Assembly: GCF_026341775.1 (NCBI RefSeq)
Contig: NZ_JAPEOB010000002.1
Span: forward strand, 744,001 to 808,000
Length of the DNA: 64,000 bases
Origin: Streptomyces sp. NBC_00654
Lineage (GTDB): Bacteria > Actinomycetota > Actinomycetes > Streptomycetales > Streptomycetaceae
Reading direction: 5' to 3'
This document shows, in pieces, positions 17,684 to 27,338 of the stretch. The position numbers and the translations under genes were made by a program. How positions within the stretch are numbered: the stretch's first letter is position 1; each line of letters opens with the position of its first letter. A model generated the notes under the pieces. That model was not told where the DNA came from and ran no database searches. It saw only the letters and a list, made by a program, of their open reading frames with translations.

Positions 17684-19121
17684 CCGGCGCGTGCGCGCAC
17701 CGCCGGACGGCCTCCTCCCGGGAGGCGTAGCGCGGCAGGTCCTGCCCGGTCCGCTCGCGGACGAGGTCCGGCGGACCGAGGCGGTCGGCCGGGTCGACGA
17801 CCGCCGCGCGCCGCCCGTCGCCCGCGAGCCGGCGCAGTCCGGAGTGCAGTGTCGCCAGGGCCACCGAGTCGATGGAGGTGACATCGCTCAGGTCGAGCAC
17901 GACGGAGCCGCTCCGGTCCGGTCCGGACTCGTCCAGGGCGTACAGCACCCGTTCCGCGGCGGGGAAGTCGAGGGCACCCTGCGCGGCCACGACCCCCACC
18001 CGTTCGCGCAGGGCGCGTTCGCGGCCGCCGGCGGGCGCCGAGGGCAGATCGTCGGCGGTGGTGACGAGGGCGACGGTGGAGCCGGGCAGCGCCGGATTGT
18101 TCATGAGGTGGAGTCCGAGCCGCCGCGACAGCGCGCCGAGCGCGGCGTGGCCGCGGACCGATGTGCCGGACGCGTCCAGCGGCGGGCTGTAGGTGGCCAG
18201 GCCGAATCGCGCCGGACCCGCCGCGATCAGCCCTCCCGACACACCGCTCTTGGCCGGCAGCCCGACCCGCAGCAGCCAGTCGCCGGAGGAGTCGTACATT
18301 CCGCAGGTGGCCATGACGGCGAGCACCTGCGCCGCGACCCGCGCCGAGACCACGGTGTCGCCCGTGTACGGGTTGACGCCGCCATGGGCCAGGGTCGCGG
18401 CCATCGTGGCGAGATCGACGGCGGTGGCCCGCACGGCGCACTGCCGGAAGTACGTTTCCACCGCCGCCACGGGGTCGACGGGCAGGGTTCTGGCGCTGCG
18501 CAGCAGATAGGCGAGCGCGCGATTGCGGTCCCCCGTCGCCGCCTCGGAGGCGTACACCTCCTCGTCGACGTCCAGCGGCCGTCCGGCGAAGCGGCCCAGG
18601 CAGCCCAGGATCCGGTCGAACGCGGGCTCGTCCGGGCTGTCGGGGACCAGTGCGGTGGTGACGATGGCACCGGCGTTGACCATGGCGTTGGCGGGCCGCC
18701 CGGTCACCGGTTCCAGGCTGATGGCGTTGAAGGCCTCGCCGCTCGGTTCGGCGCTCACCCAGCGGCCCACCTCGTCGAGCCCGAGGACGGACAGGGCGAG
18801 CGCGTAGACGAAGGGCTTGGAGACCGACTGGAGGGTGAAGGGGACATCCGCCTCGCCCGTGCTGTAGCGGTGCCCGTCCATGCTGACCAGGGCCAGCCCG
18901 AAGGCGTCCGGGTCGGCGAGGGCCAACTGCGGGATGTAGTCGGCCGGTTCTCCCTCGCGTACGCCGATGAACTCGGCACGCAGTTCACGCAGGGCGCCGG
19001 TCACGGCATCGGCGGCGCTCACGTCGCGGGGTTCTGCGGGGAACTGTTCCGGTTCACGGACCCTCCGTCCGTCCAGGGCCGTCCGTCCAGGGCCATACCC
19101 ACCGACCACCAATTCGCCCAT
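17664..19121 (-). CDS. glsA: Glutaminase A with C-terminal STAS domain
   Basis: A 485-residue protein that should hydrolyse L-glutamine to glutamate and ammonia. The glutaminase domain (about 35-345) has the serine beta-lactamase-like nucleophile pair Ser99-x-x-Lys102 in LQSVSKPF, NAMVNAGAI, and GLPAKSGVSGG near the C-terminal end. Residues about 385-470 form a STAS domain with the VVLDLSDVTSIDSVALATL strand-helix typical of anti-anti-sigma and SulP tails; the Ser in SIDS is at the usual phosphorylation site. The ATG at 19121 has only a weak ribosome site and the first 30 residues are not conserved in composition, so a later start is possible. Confidence 0.88.
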   Translation of the reverse strand: MGELVVGGYGPGRTALDGRRVREPEQFPAEPRDVSAADAVTGALRELRAEFIGVREGEPADYIPQLALADPDAFGLALVSMDGHRYSTGEADVPFTLQSVSKPFVYALALSVLGLDEVGRWVSAEPSGEAFNAISLEPVTGRPANAMVNAGAIVTTALVPDSPDEPAFDRILGCLGRFAGRPLDVDEEVYASEAATGDRNRALAYLLRSARTLPVDPVAAVETYFRQCAVRATAVDLATMAATLAHGGVNPYTGDTVVSARVAAQVLAVMATCGMYDSSGDWLLRVGLPAKSGVSGGLIAAGPARFGLATYSPPLDASGTSVRGHAALGALSRRLGLHLMNNPALPGSTVALVTTADDLPSAPAGGRERALRERVGVVAAQGALDFPAAERVLYALDESGPDRSGSVVLDLSDVTSIDSVALATLHSGLRRLAGDGRRAAVVDPADRLGPPDLVRERTGQDLPRYASREEAVRRCAHAPDTPPAR

Positions 19122-19200
19122 ATTAGGTTGAAAAGGTATGAATTGACTCGTTGATTCCCCCGCTCCATCCGGGAGCGGGGGCGAGCCCCCGGAGGGAACG

Positions 19201-20319
19201 ATGGATACGGACGCCCTGACCGCCGGTCTGTTGCAGGAGCTGCGGGCGACCAGGCCCTATCCGGCCGTGTCCCTGACCATGCCGACCCATCGGCGGGCGC
19301 CGGACAACGCCCAGGACGCGGTAAGGCTGCGCAATCTGGTGGCGGAGGCCGGCGGCCGGCTGGACGCCGATCCGCGGGTGACCCGTGAGGCCGCCGCCGC
19401 CGTCAAGGGACAGCTGGACCGCGCGGTCACCGAGGTGGACCCGCGCCGGGCGCTGGACTCCCTGGTCATCCTGGCCACGGCCGAGGAGTACCAGATCTGG
19501 CAGCTGCCCCGTACCGCACCCGAACGGGTGGTTCTGAGCGACACCTACCTCACCCGCAACCTCGTCGCCGCGAAGGCCCAGGCCCGGCCGTTCTGGGTGC
19601 TCACGGTCGCCGCCGACCACGCGGCCCTGTGGAGCGGCACCGCGGACGGCGTCCGTCCGGAGGAGCGGGGCGGGTTCCCGGTGACCGCCCCCAAGGAACC
19701 CCCGAACCCGCAGCGCGAGGAGCGGATCGGCGACACCCCGAGCACCTTCAGCGACGAGGAGACCCGGCAGTTCCTGCGCACGGTCGACGAGAAGCTGCGC
19801 GGAGTGCTCGCCACCGACCCGCGCCCGCTGTACCTCGTCGGCCTGGCACCCGCGCTCGCGCTGTTCGACGAGGTGGGTGAGTGCGGCAGGTCGGCCGCCG
19901 GCCGGGTCACCAAGGGGGCGCCCGCCGACATCCCGCCGGCCGAGCTGCTCAAGGAGCTGCGCCCCGCCCTGAGGGAAGGGTCCGGGCAGCGGGCGGCCGA
20001 GATCGACACCCGGCTCGAGCACGCACGCGGCAGCCGCGCGTTCGCCGGCGGACTCGACGAGGTGTGGGCGGCGGTGCGGGAGGGCCGCGCCGGGCTCGTC
20101 GCGGTCGAGGAGCATGTCCAGCGGACCGTCAGGGTCACCGAAGAGCACCTGGAGCCGGTGACCGGGGACGAGAGTGCGCGGTCGGCGGACGGGCAGGTGC
20201 GCGAGGACATCGTGGACGAGCTCGTCGAGGCGGCCCTGGACAACGGCGCCGACGTCGTGTTCGTCGCCGACGACTCCCTCACCGAGCACGGCCGGATCGC
20301 TGCGGCCCTGCGCTACTGA
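19201..20319 (+). CDS. baeRF family 3 protein (archaeo-eukaryotic release-factor-like)
   Basis: A 372-residue cytosolic protein resembling bacterial archaeo-eukaryotic release factor (baeRF) family 3. An N-terminal alpha/beta region (about 18-140, PYPAVSLTMPTHRR) is followed by a middle domain and a C-terminal eRF1 domain 3-like segment ending VDELVEAALDNGADVVFVADDSL. The family was defined by comparative genomics and is proposed to act on stalled or modified ribosomes; this is not established. It is divergent from glsA with 79 nt between the starts, and GAGGGA precedes the ATG. Confidence 0.7.
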   Translation: MDTDALTAGLLQELRATRPYPAVSLTMPTHRRAPDNAQDAVRLRNLVAEAGGRLDADPRVTREAAAAVKGQLDRAVTEVDPRRALDSLVILATAEEYQIWQLPRTAPERVVLSDTYLTRNLVAAKAQARPFWVLTVAADHAALWSGTADGVRPEERGGFPVTAPKEPPNPQREERIGDTPSTFSDEETRQFLRTVDEKLRGVLATDPRPLYLVGLAPALALFDEVGECGRSAAGRVTKGAPADIPPAELLKELRPALREGSGQRAAEIDTRLEHARGSRAFAGGLDEVWAAVREGRAGLVAVEEHVQRTVRVTEEHLEPVTGDESARSADGQVREDIVDELVEAALDNGADVVFVADDSLTEHGRIAAALRY

Positions 20320-20325
20320 GGCCCC

Positions 20326-20413
20326 GGCCTGCCGCCCCGCCCGTCCGCCCCCGGCCCCGCTCGGCCCGCCCCGCGGCGTTCAGAGGCCGCGGGGGGGGGC
20401 CGAGCGGCAGGCC
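20326..20413. terminator. Strong nested hairpin between convergent genes
   Basis: An outer stem GGCCTGCCGC (20326-20335) pairs with 20404-20413, and an inner stem CCGCTCGGCCC pairs with GGGCCGAGCGG near 20396-20406, with a further CCGCGG pairing inside. The two long stems partly compete for the same right arm. It lies directly after the baeRF3 stop and before the convergent dehydrogenase gene. Confidence 0.6.
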
Positions 20414-20473
20414 CGGGTCAGCTCGACGGGCGCGGGGTGGAGGAGCCGGCCGTGCCGCGGACGGTGACCCGGG

Positions 20474-21886
20474 CTACGGGTGGACGGGGCCGTACCAGAC
20501 CGTGGTGGCGTTGCAGAACTCGCGGATCCCGTGCCCGGCGAGCTCCCGCCCGTAGCCGGAGCGCTTCACTCCGCCGAAGGGCAGCGCGGGGTGCGAGGCC
20601 GTCATCCCGTTGAAGAAGACGCCGCCCGCCTCCAGGTCGCGTACACAGCGGTCCATCTCCGCCGGGTCCCGCGTCCAGACGTTGGAGCTGAGCCCGAAGG
20701 GGGTGTCGTTGGCCAGGTGCACCGCTTCGTCCAGGTCGGCTACGCGGTAGAGCGTGGCGACGGGGCCGAAGGCCTCCTCGTGGTGGATGCGCATCGACGC
20801 GGTGATCCCGGCGAGCACCGTGGGGAGGTAGAAGAAGCCCCGGTCCAGGCCGGCGCCCAGGTTCCCGGGCCTGCTCCCGCCGCACAGCACGCTCGCGCCC
20901 CGGTCGACGGCGTCGTCGACGAGTGCCTCCAGATCGGTGCGGCCCTGCTCGCTGGAGAGCGGGCCGACGTCGGTGGTCTCCTCCAGGGGGTCCCCGACGG
21001 TCAGCGCGGTCATGCCCGCGGTGAAGTGCTCGGCGAACGCGTCGTACACGTCCGTGTGCACGATGAAACGCTTGGCGGCGATGCACGACTGGCCGTTGTT
21101 CTGCACACGCGCCGTCACCGCCGTCGCGGCCGCCTGTTCGATGTCCGCCGACGGCATGACCAGATAGGGGTCGCTGCCGCCCAGTTCCAGTACGGTCTTC
21201 TTCACCTCGTCGCCCGCGACCGCCGCGACGGCGCGTCCGGCCGGTTCGCTGCCGGTCAGGGTGGCGGCGGCGACGCGGCTGTCACGCAGGACCGCCTCGA
21301 CGGCTCCGGAGCCGATGAGCAGCGTGCGGAAGCAGCCGGCGGGGAAGCCCGCACGGCGGAACAGGTCCTCCAGGTACAGGGCGGTCCGCGGGACGTTCGA
21401 GGCGTGCTTCAGCAGTCCGACGTTGCCCGCCATCAGGGCGGGCGCGGCGAAGCGCACCACCTGCCACAGCGGGAAGTTCCACGGCATCACGGCGAGGACG
21501 ACGCCCAGCGGACGGTAGCGGACGAGGGCCCGGGAGGCGCCGGCGTCGTGCGCGTCGGCGTCCGTGGGGTGTTCGTCGGCCAGCAGCCGTTCGGCGTTGG
21601 CGGCGTACCAGCGCATCGCCTTGACGCATTTGGCGGCCTCCGCGCGGGCCGCCCCGACGGGCTTGCCCATCTCGGTGGTCATGGTGCGGGCGATCTCGTC
21701 ACGGTCCCCGTCCAGCAGGTCGGCGGCCCGGTTCAGCCAGCCCGCCCGCTCGGCGAAGGTGGTGGCGCGGTACTGGCCGAAGGTGGTCCGGGCGGCGACG
21801 AGCCTGCGCTCGATCTCCTCCCCGTCCAGCGCGTCGTAGGTCTCGATCAGTTCGCCGTTCGCGGGGTTGACCGTCGCGATGGGCAT
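20474..21886 (-). CDS. gabD: NAD(P)-dependent succinate-semialdehyde dehydrogenase family
   Basis: A 470-residue aldehyde dehydrogenase closest in pattern to succinate-semialdehyde dehydrogenases (GABA shunt). PWNFPLWQ (135-142) lines the cofactor site, Glu234 in LELGGSDP is the general base and Cys268 in NNGQSCIAAKR is the nucleophile; EEAFGPVA and FGGVKRSGYGRE are also present. The ATG at 21886 follows a perfect AGGAGG; the upstream open frame to 22039 is arginine-rich shadow sequence. The symbol is by family resemblance; other medium-chain aldehydes are possible substrates. Confidence 0.82.
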   Translation of the reverse strand: MPIATVNPANGELIETYDALDGEEIERRLVAARTTFGQYRATTFAERAGWLNRAADLLDGDRDEIARTMTTEMGKPVGAARAEAAKCVKAMRWYAANAERLLADEHPTDADAHDAGASRALVRYRPLGVVLAVMPWNFPLWQVVRFAAPALMAGNVGLLKHASNVPRTALYLEDLFRRAGFPAGCFRTLLIGSGAVEAVLRDSRVAAATLTGSEPAGRAVAAVAGDEVKKTVLELGGSDPYLVMPSADIEQAAATAVTARVQNNGQSCIAAKRFIVHTDVYDAFAEHFTAGMTALTVGDPLEETTDVGPLSSEQGRTDLEALVDDAVDRGASVLCGGSRPGNLGAGLDRGFFYLPTVLAGITASMRIHHEEAFGPVATLYRVADLDEAVHLANDTPFGLSSNVWTRDPAEMDRCVRDLEAGGVFFNGMTASHPALPFGGVKRSGYGRELAGHGIREFCNATTVWYGPVHP

Positions 21887-22035
21887 GGCAGTGGCCTCCT
21901 TGCCTCGGTACTCCGACCGTGCCGTGCCACGCCGGGCGGCGCAACGCGGCGCCTCGCCGCACGCGCCCGGCCGACGCGGATCACCCGTGCCCCGGGCACC
22001 GGATCCGCGTCCGCCGGAGAGCCGCGCGCGGCGCC

Positions 22036-22494
22036 TCACACCAGCGCGGCGAGGGGCTGGAGCCGGGACTCACCCGTTCCGGGCAGGGGCGTGTGCGGGA
22101 GCAGTCCCGCGGTGCGCGGCGCCTCGGCGTAGCGCGTGAACCAGACCACTTTGCCCTCGGCGGTCCGGCAGGTGCCCCAGCTGTCGCTCAGGGCCATCAC
22201 CCGGCTCAGTCCCCCACCGGCGCCGAGCAGCCGGGGCATCTCGCGGCCGTTGTCCGCGACGGACACCGTGAGGTGCCGTCCCGTCCAGCGGAGCTCGATG
22301 ACGCACTCGTTGTCGTCACCGACATGCCGGTGGACATTGGTCAGGAGCTCGTCCAGCGCCCGGCACACCGGCCGGACCTGCAGATCAAGGCTCCAGTGGC
22401 GCAGGTGTGCGGCGACGATCCGCCGCAGCTGGGCAGCACGCTCAGCCGATACCTGCAGTTCGACCAGGTAGTGCCGGTCGAGTGGAACGGTCAT
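22036..22494 (-). CDS. RsbW-like ATP-binding protein (anti-sigma type histidine-kinase ATPase)
   Basis: A 152-residue single-domain GHKL ATPase of the RsbW/SpoIIAB-like group very common in Streptomyces. The N-box is LDELLTNVHRHV, the G1 box VADNGREMP and the G2-like GAGGGLSRV. Such proteins bind and may phosphorylate anti-anti-sigma partners; the STAS-containing glutaminase about 3 kb away is one conceivable partner but nothing in the sequence proves it. The ATG at 22494 starts MTVPLDRHY. It lies 171 nt downstream of the molybdenum hydroxylase operon on the same strand. Confidence 0.8.
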   Translation of the reverse strand: MTVPLDRHYLVELQVSAERAAQLRRIVAAHLRHWSLDLQVRPVCRALDELLTNVHRHVGDDNECVIELRWTGRHLTVSVADNGREMPRLLGAGGGLSRVMALSDSWGTCRTAEGKVVWFTRYAEAPRTAGLLPHTPLPGTGESRLQPLAALV

Positions 22495-22582
22495 CGTCGA
22501 GGCTCCTCACCGCGAGGCCCACGTGCTTCACCCCGGTGAACCACCGACCCCCGAATACGAAGCGTGAGCACCTATCACTTCT

Positions 22583-22604
22583 GGGTCACTCATTAGAGTG
22601 ACCC
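22583..22604. promoter_or_regulatory. 9-bp perfect inverted repeat with ATTA centre
   Basis: GGGTCACTC (22583-22591), ATTA, GAGTGACCC (22596-22604). It lies 62 nt beyond the 3' end of the molybdenum hydroxylase operon and 89 nt upstream of the anti-sigma-like gene. The short loop allows a terminator hairpin; the perfect symmetry also fits an operator. Confidence 0.5.
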
Positions 22605-22665
22605 GGGGGTGTCGAACGCGCAACAGATGGGCCGGATGCCCCGATGAGTGGATGCCGCGCGGCCC

Positions 22666-24765
22666 TCAGAGCAGATAGGGCAGCAGCCTGTCCGGCGTGA
22701 GCGGGAGTTCGCGCAGCCGCGCCCCGGTGGCGTGGCGCACGGCGTTCCCGATGGCGGCGGCGGTGCCGACGATGCCGATCTCGCCGATGCCCTTGCTGCC
22801 CATGGGGTTGAGGTGCGGGTCGTCCTCGTCGATCCAGTGCGCCTGGATGTCGGGCACGTCCGCGCTGACCGGCACATGGTACGAGGCGAGGTCGCTCTGG
22901 GTGAAGTCACCGAAGGCGGGGTCCATGGTGCTCCCCTCGGTCAGCGCCATACCGAGACCCATGACCATGCCGCCGATGAACTGGGACCGTGCGGTACGGG
23001 AGTTGAGGATGCGCCCGGCCGCGTACACACCGAGCAGCCGCCGCACGTGGACCTCTCCCGTGACCGTGTCGACGGCCGTCTCGGCGAAGTGGGCACCGAA
23101 GGCGTGCCGTGCGTAGGGGGATTCCCCGGAGGTCTCCTGTTCGGTGTCGGCGGTGACGGTGAGGCCTTCGGCGGGGAGCGGCCCCGTACGCGCCTCCAGC
23201 CGTGCGGCCAGGGCGGTGGCCGCCTTGTGCACCGCCCAGCCCCAGGAGGCCGTGCCCGAGGAGCCGCCGGCCAGGGGGGCGGTGGGCAGGTCGCTGTCGC
23301 CGATGGCGATACGGACGCTCTCCACCGGTGCGCCGAGGGCGGACGCCGCGATCTGCGCGAGGACCGTGCGCGCGCCGGTGCCGATGTCGGTGGCGTTGAC
23401 CGCGACGAGGTAGCCGCCGTCGGGGGCCGCGTGCGCCGACGCGGTGGAGGGGGCGACGAGCACGGGGTACGTCGCCGAGGCCACCCCGGTGCCCAGCAGC
23501 CACCGCCCTTCCTCCCGGGCGGCGGGTGCGGGGTCCCGGTCGTACCAGCCGAAGCGTTCCGCGCCCTCGCGCAGACAGGCGGCCAGGCCCCTGCTGCTGA
23601 ACGGCCGGCCGCTGTCCGGTTCGCTCGCCGGTTCGTTGCGCAGCCGCAGTTCGACCGGGTCGACACCGAGCGCGCAGGCCAGTTCGTCCATCGCCGACTC
23701 CAGCGCGTACATCCCGGAGGCCTCCCCGGGTGCGCGCATCCAGGACGGGCTGGGGACGTCGAGGGCGGTCACCCGGTGGGTCGTGCGGCTGTGCGGCGAG
23801 ATGTACATCGTGCGCGCGGGCACCGCCGCCTGCTCGACGAACTCGGTGACGGTGGAGGTGTGGGTGACCACCTCATGGGCGAGCGCGCCGATGATCCCGT
23901 CGAGGTCGGCGCCGAGCCTCACCCGCTGCACGGTGGGCGGGCGGTGCCCGACCACCGCCGCCAACTGCCTTCGGGGCAGTGCCAGTTTGACCGGACGGCC
24001 GGTGTGGCGGGCAGCCATGACGGCGAGCACCACCTGCGGGCGCGGGGTGCCTTTGCAGCCGAAGCCGCCGCCGACGTGCTCGGAGACGACGGTGATCCGC
24101 GAGGGTTCGAGGCCGAAGGTCCGGGCGAGGCTGTCGCGCACCCGGGTCGAACCCTGGCTGGAGTCGTGGACGGTCAGATGCCCGTCGGCCCACACCGCCG
24201 TGGAGGCGTGCGGCTCCATGGGGTGGTTGTGCAGGGCGCCGAGCCGGTACGTCGCGTCGATCTGTACGGGCGCCGCCGCGAACACCGCGTCGAAGTCGCC
24301 GCGTTCCCGGACGGCCGGATGGCCGCCGTTGGCCTGCTCCGGGGTGTAGAGGCCCGGGTGGTCGTCGGTGAGCGTGACGTCGTACGCCGGGGCACGCTCG
24401 TACTCGACCCGCAGGGCCTCGGCCCCCTCCCGGGCCGCCTCGGGGCTGTCCGCCACCACGAGGGCGATGTGCCAGCCGCGGTGCGGGACGCGGTCGTCCT
24501 GGAGCACGGCGAGCACCGGGTCGTCGGGGTCCTTGAGCCGCGGGGCGTTCTCGTGCGTGAGGACCGTGCGCACGCCCGGGAGCGCGAGGGCGTCGGCGGT
24601 GCGCACGGCGACGACGCGCCCGGCGGCGACGGTGGCGGGGACGGGGACGGCGTACAGGCAGCCGGGCGGGGTGTGCTCCGCCGCGTAGCGCGCGCTGCCG
24701 GTGACCTTGTCCAGTGCCTCGCGGCGGACGACGGGCGCACCGGGCGGCTGGGGGGCGTGGCTCAT
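22666..24765 (-). CDS. Molybdenum hydroxylase, molybdopterin-binding large subunit (PaoC/YagR-like)
   Basis: A 699-residue large subunit of the xanthine dehydrogenase/aldehyde oxidoreductase family, binding molybdopterin cytosine dinucleotide and carrying the active site. Seen: an N-terminal aldehyde oxidase a/b hammerhead domain (about 15-125), GGGFGCKG (near 222) of the cofactor-binding domain, and GGSSGTASWGWAVHK (near 500). The C-terminus has NPMGSKGIGEIG, with the Glu of the catalytic KGxGE motif. It is the last gene of the unit FeS-FAD-Mo and starts 45 nt after the FAD subunit stop. Aromatic or aliphatic aldehydes are likely substrates by similarity to PaoABC. Confidence 0.88.
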   Translation of the reverse strand: MSHAPQPPGAPVVRREALDKVTGSARYAAEHTPPGCLYAVPVPATVAAGRVVAVRTADALALPGVRTVLTHENAPRLKDPDDPVLAVLQDDRVPHRGWHIALVVADSPEAAREGAEALRVEYERAPAYDVTLTDDHPGLYTPEQANGGHPAVRERGDFDAVFAAAPVQIDATYRLGALHNHPMEPHASTAVWADGHLTVHDSSQGSTRVRDSLARTFGLEPSRITVVSEHVGGGFGCKGTPRPQVVLAVMAARHTGRPVKLALPRRQLAAVVGHRPPTVQRVRLGADLDGIIGALAHEVVTHTSTVTEFVEQAAVPARTMYISPHSRTTHRVTALDVPSPSWMRAPGEASGMYALESAMDELACALGVDPVELRLRNEPASEPDSGRPFSSRGLAACLREGAERFGWYDRDPAPAAREEGRWLLGTGVASATYPVLVAPSTASAHAAPDGGYLVAVNATDIGTGARTVLAQIAASALGAPVESVRIAIGDSDLPTAPLAGGSSGTASWGWAVHKAATALAARLEARTGPLPAEGLTVTADTEQETSGESPYARHAFGAHFAETAVDTVTGEVHVRRLLGVYAAGRILNSRTARSQFIGGMVMGLGMALTEGSTMDPAFGDFTQSDLASYHVPVSADVPDIQAHWIDEDDPHLNPMGSKGIGEIGIVGTAAAIGNAVRHATGARLRELPLTPDRLLPYLL

Positions 24766-24810
24766 GGCGGGAGTCCTTGATCCGGATGGGGGGTGTCGGG
24801 TGTACGGGGC

Positions 24811-25841
24811 TCAGCCGGGCCGGACGGGCTGTCCGGAAGGTCCGTCCGGCTCCGCCCGTCCTGGCGGCCGGCTCAGTTCGCTCAGCACGTCGACCGCCAG
24901 CCGGCGGGCGAGGTCCACCTTGAACGCGTTGTCGCGCAGCGGCCGGGCGGCGGCGAGCTCGGCGTCCGCGGCACGCGCGAAGGTGGCACGCGTGGCGGGC
25001 GCGCCCGTCAGCACCCCTTCCGCCGTGCGGGCGCGCCACGGCCGGTGGGCGAGTCCGCCGAAGGCCAGGGCCGCGTGCGCGACGCGGCCGTCACGCACCT
25101 GGACGAGGGCGGCGACGGAGGCCAGGGCGAAGGCGTACGAGGCCCGGTCGCGCGCCTTGCGGTAGAGGGAGACGGCACCGTCGGGGCGCGGCGGGAGCAG
25201 CACGTCGGTGATCAGCTCGCCGGGCCGGATCGTGGTGTCCTGATCCGGGTTCTCCCCCGGCAGCCGGTGGAACGAGGTGACGGGTACCGCGCGCTCGCCC
25301 TCGGGTCCGAGCAGCAGGACGGTGGCGTCGAGCGCGGCCAGGGCGACCGCCATGTCCGAGGGGTTCGTCGCGACGCACTCGGCGGAGTGCCCGAGGACCG
25401 CGAGGTCGCGGTGGGCGCCCTCGCGGGCGGGACAGCCGGAGCCGGGTGACCGCTTGTTGCAGGGTTTGGAGGTGTCCTGGAAGTACGGGCAGCGGGTGCG
25501 CTGGAGCAGATTCCCGCCGGTGGTGGCCGTGTTGCGGAGCTGTCCCGAGGCTCCGGCCAGCAGCGCCTGGGAGAGCGCGGGGTAGCGGGTGCGTACGTCC
25601 GGGTGTGCGGCGAGGTCGCCGTTGCGCACCGTCGCCCCGATGCGCAGGCCGCCCTCCGGGGTCCGGGTCACCCGGTCCAGCGGGAGCCCGCTGACGTCGA
25701 TGAGCAGCTCCGGGGTCTCGACCCCGAGTTTCATCAGGTCGACGAGGTTGGTTCCCCCGCCCAGGAAGCGGGAGCCGGGCCGGGCCGCCCGGAGGCGCAC
25801 GGCCTCGGCGGCGGACGCGGGGCGCAGATAGGCGAACGGTT

Positions 25842-25845
<4 letters not shown>
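24811..25845 (-). CDS. Molybdenum hydroxylase FAD-binding subunit with Fe-S insert (PaoB/YagS-like)
   Basis: A 344-residue FAD subunit. RFLGGGTNLVDLMK (near 33) is the FAD pyrophosphate loop and AATTGGNLL-like NTATTGGNLL the second. The following segment has cysteines in RCPYFQ, KPCNKR and GSGCPA plus a later SAECV, matching the insert that binds an extra [4Fe-4S] cluster in E. coli PaoB. GTG at 25845 overlaps the previous gene by 4 nt (GTGA) and starts exactly at VKPFAYLRP, the usual N-terminus. It transfers electrons between the 2Fe-2S subunit and the acceptor. Confidence 0.88.
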
Positions 25846-26407
<562 letters not shown>

Positions 26408-26408
<1 letters not shown>

Positions 26409-26794
26409 TAGTGGCTCTCCAAGCGCAGACGGACTTCTTCCTCCTGGTCACCGGCCGCGGTCCCGACGACCCGCACGGCGAAGGCCCCCGTCAGCTGCTG
26501 ACGCAGCCGTTCGACCGCCCAGTAGCCGCCCTGCGCGTCGACCATCACAGGAGCCGACAGATGGGCCGGTTCGGCCACGGCCCTGGCTTCGGAGACATCG
26601 ACCGTGGCCATCCACACGGTCGGCCGCGGCCCTTCCGCCTGCCTGGGTGAATCGCTCTCCGGGCGGTCGGAATCGAAGGAGCGGCGCAGCACGTCGAACA
26701 CGGTCCGTGCGTCCTGCGTGGAGCATCCGGTCAGCGCGACCACCACCTCGCGGCCCGCCGGGTGGTCGCGGCTCTGCTCTCGCGTGCTGTTCAC
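26408..26794 (-). CDS. Hypothetical protein leading the molybdenum hydroxylase operon
   Basis: A 128-residue protein with no recognised domain. It begins with GTG at 26794, preceded by GGAAGGA, and its stop overlaps the start of the 2Fe-2S gene, so the two are translationally coupled. The C-terminal part (VRVVGTAAGDQEEEVRLRLE) looks like a small alpha/beta fold. Position suggests an accessory or regulatory role for the hydroxylase, but unrelated co-transcription is equally possible. Confidence 0.62.
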
Positions 26795-26989
26795 CGTGGT
26801 TCCTTCCCACTGGGAGCCGGAAATTCGGGGACCCCTTCCAGGCTCACCCCGCAGCCGGCCGGCGGCGACACGAGAGCGGCACTCGGCCGTCGGACACTGC
26901 GGTGAAACTTTTTCTCCCTTACATCCCCATAAAATATGAATTTGTGTGAATAACTGACTGTCGGCCCCGGTCCGGGGTATGCGGCATGC

Positions 26990-27325
26990 ATGGACGTAAC
27001 GAACGGAGCCCAGGCTTCCCTCGCCACCACGCTCGCGGACGGAGCGGGCGCCCTCGGGGTTGTCCTGCCCATCGCCGGAGTCGCCGTGGTGGCCTTGCTG
27101 ATCGGCGCCTTCTGGTGGGGCATGCGCAAACGGGACACGGAGCTGCCACCGCCGCGCCCCGACGAGCAGCCCCACGCACCCGACCACCGCGCCCACATCG
27201 AGGAGCCCGACAAGCACGGCTCGGACCGGTTCCCGGAGAACGGCAGCGGCCTGTCACCGTACGAGCTGGGTGATCACGGCAATGAGGTGATCCCACCCGA
27301 CACGGATCCCCCGCAGAACCGATGA
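26990..27325 (+). CDS. DUF6479 family single-pass membrane protein
   Basis: A 111-residue protein. Residues about 20-45 form one transmembrane helix (GVVLPIAGVAVVALLIGAFWWGMRKR) followed by a positive stop-transfer patch and a long polar, Pro- and acid-rich tail. This layout matches the DUF6479 family of actinomycetes, whose function is unknown. There is no clear Shine-Dalgarno sequence before the ATG. An AT-rich stretch with TAAAAT at 26930-26935 lies about 55 nt upstream and may be the -10 region. Confidence 0.7.
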   Translation: MDVTNGAQASLATTLADGAGALGVVLPIAGVAVVALLIGAFWWGMRKRDTELPPPRPDEQPHAPDHRAHIEEPDKHGSDRFPENGSGLSPYELGDHGNEVIPPDTDPPQNR

Positions 27326-27338
27326 AGGCAGTGGGTTC

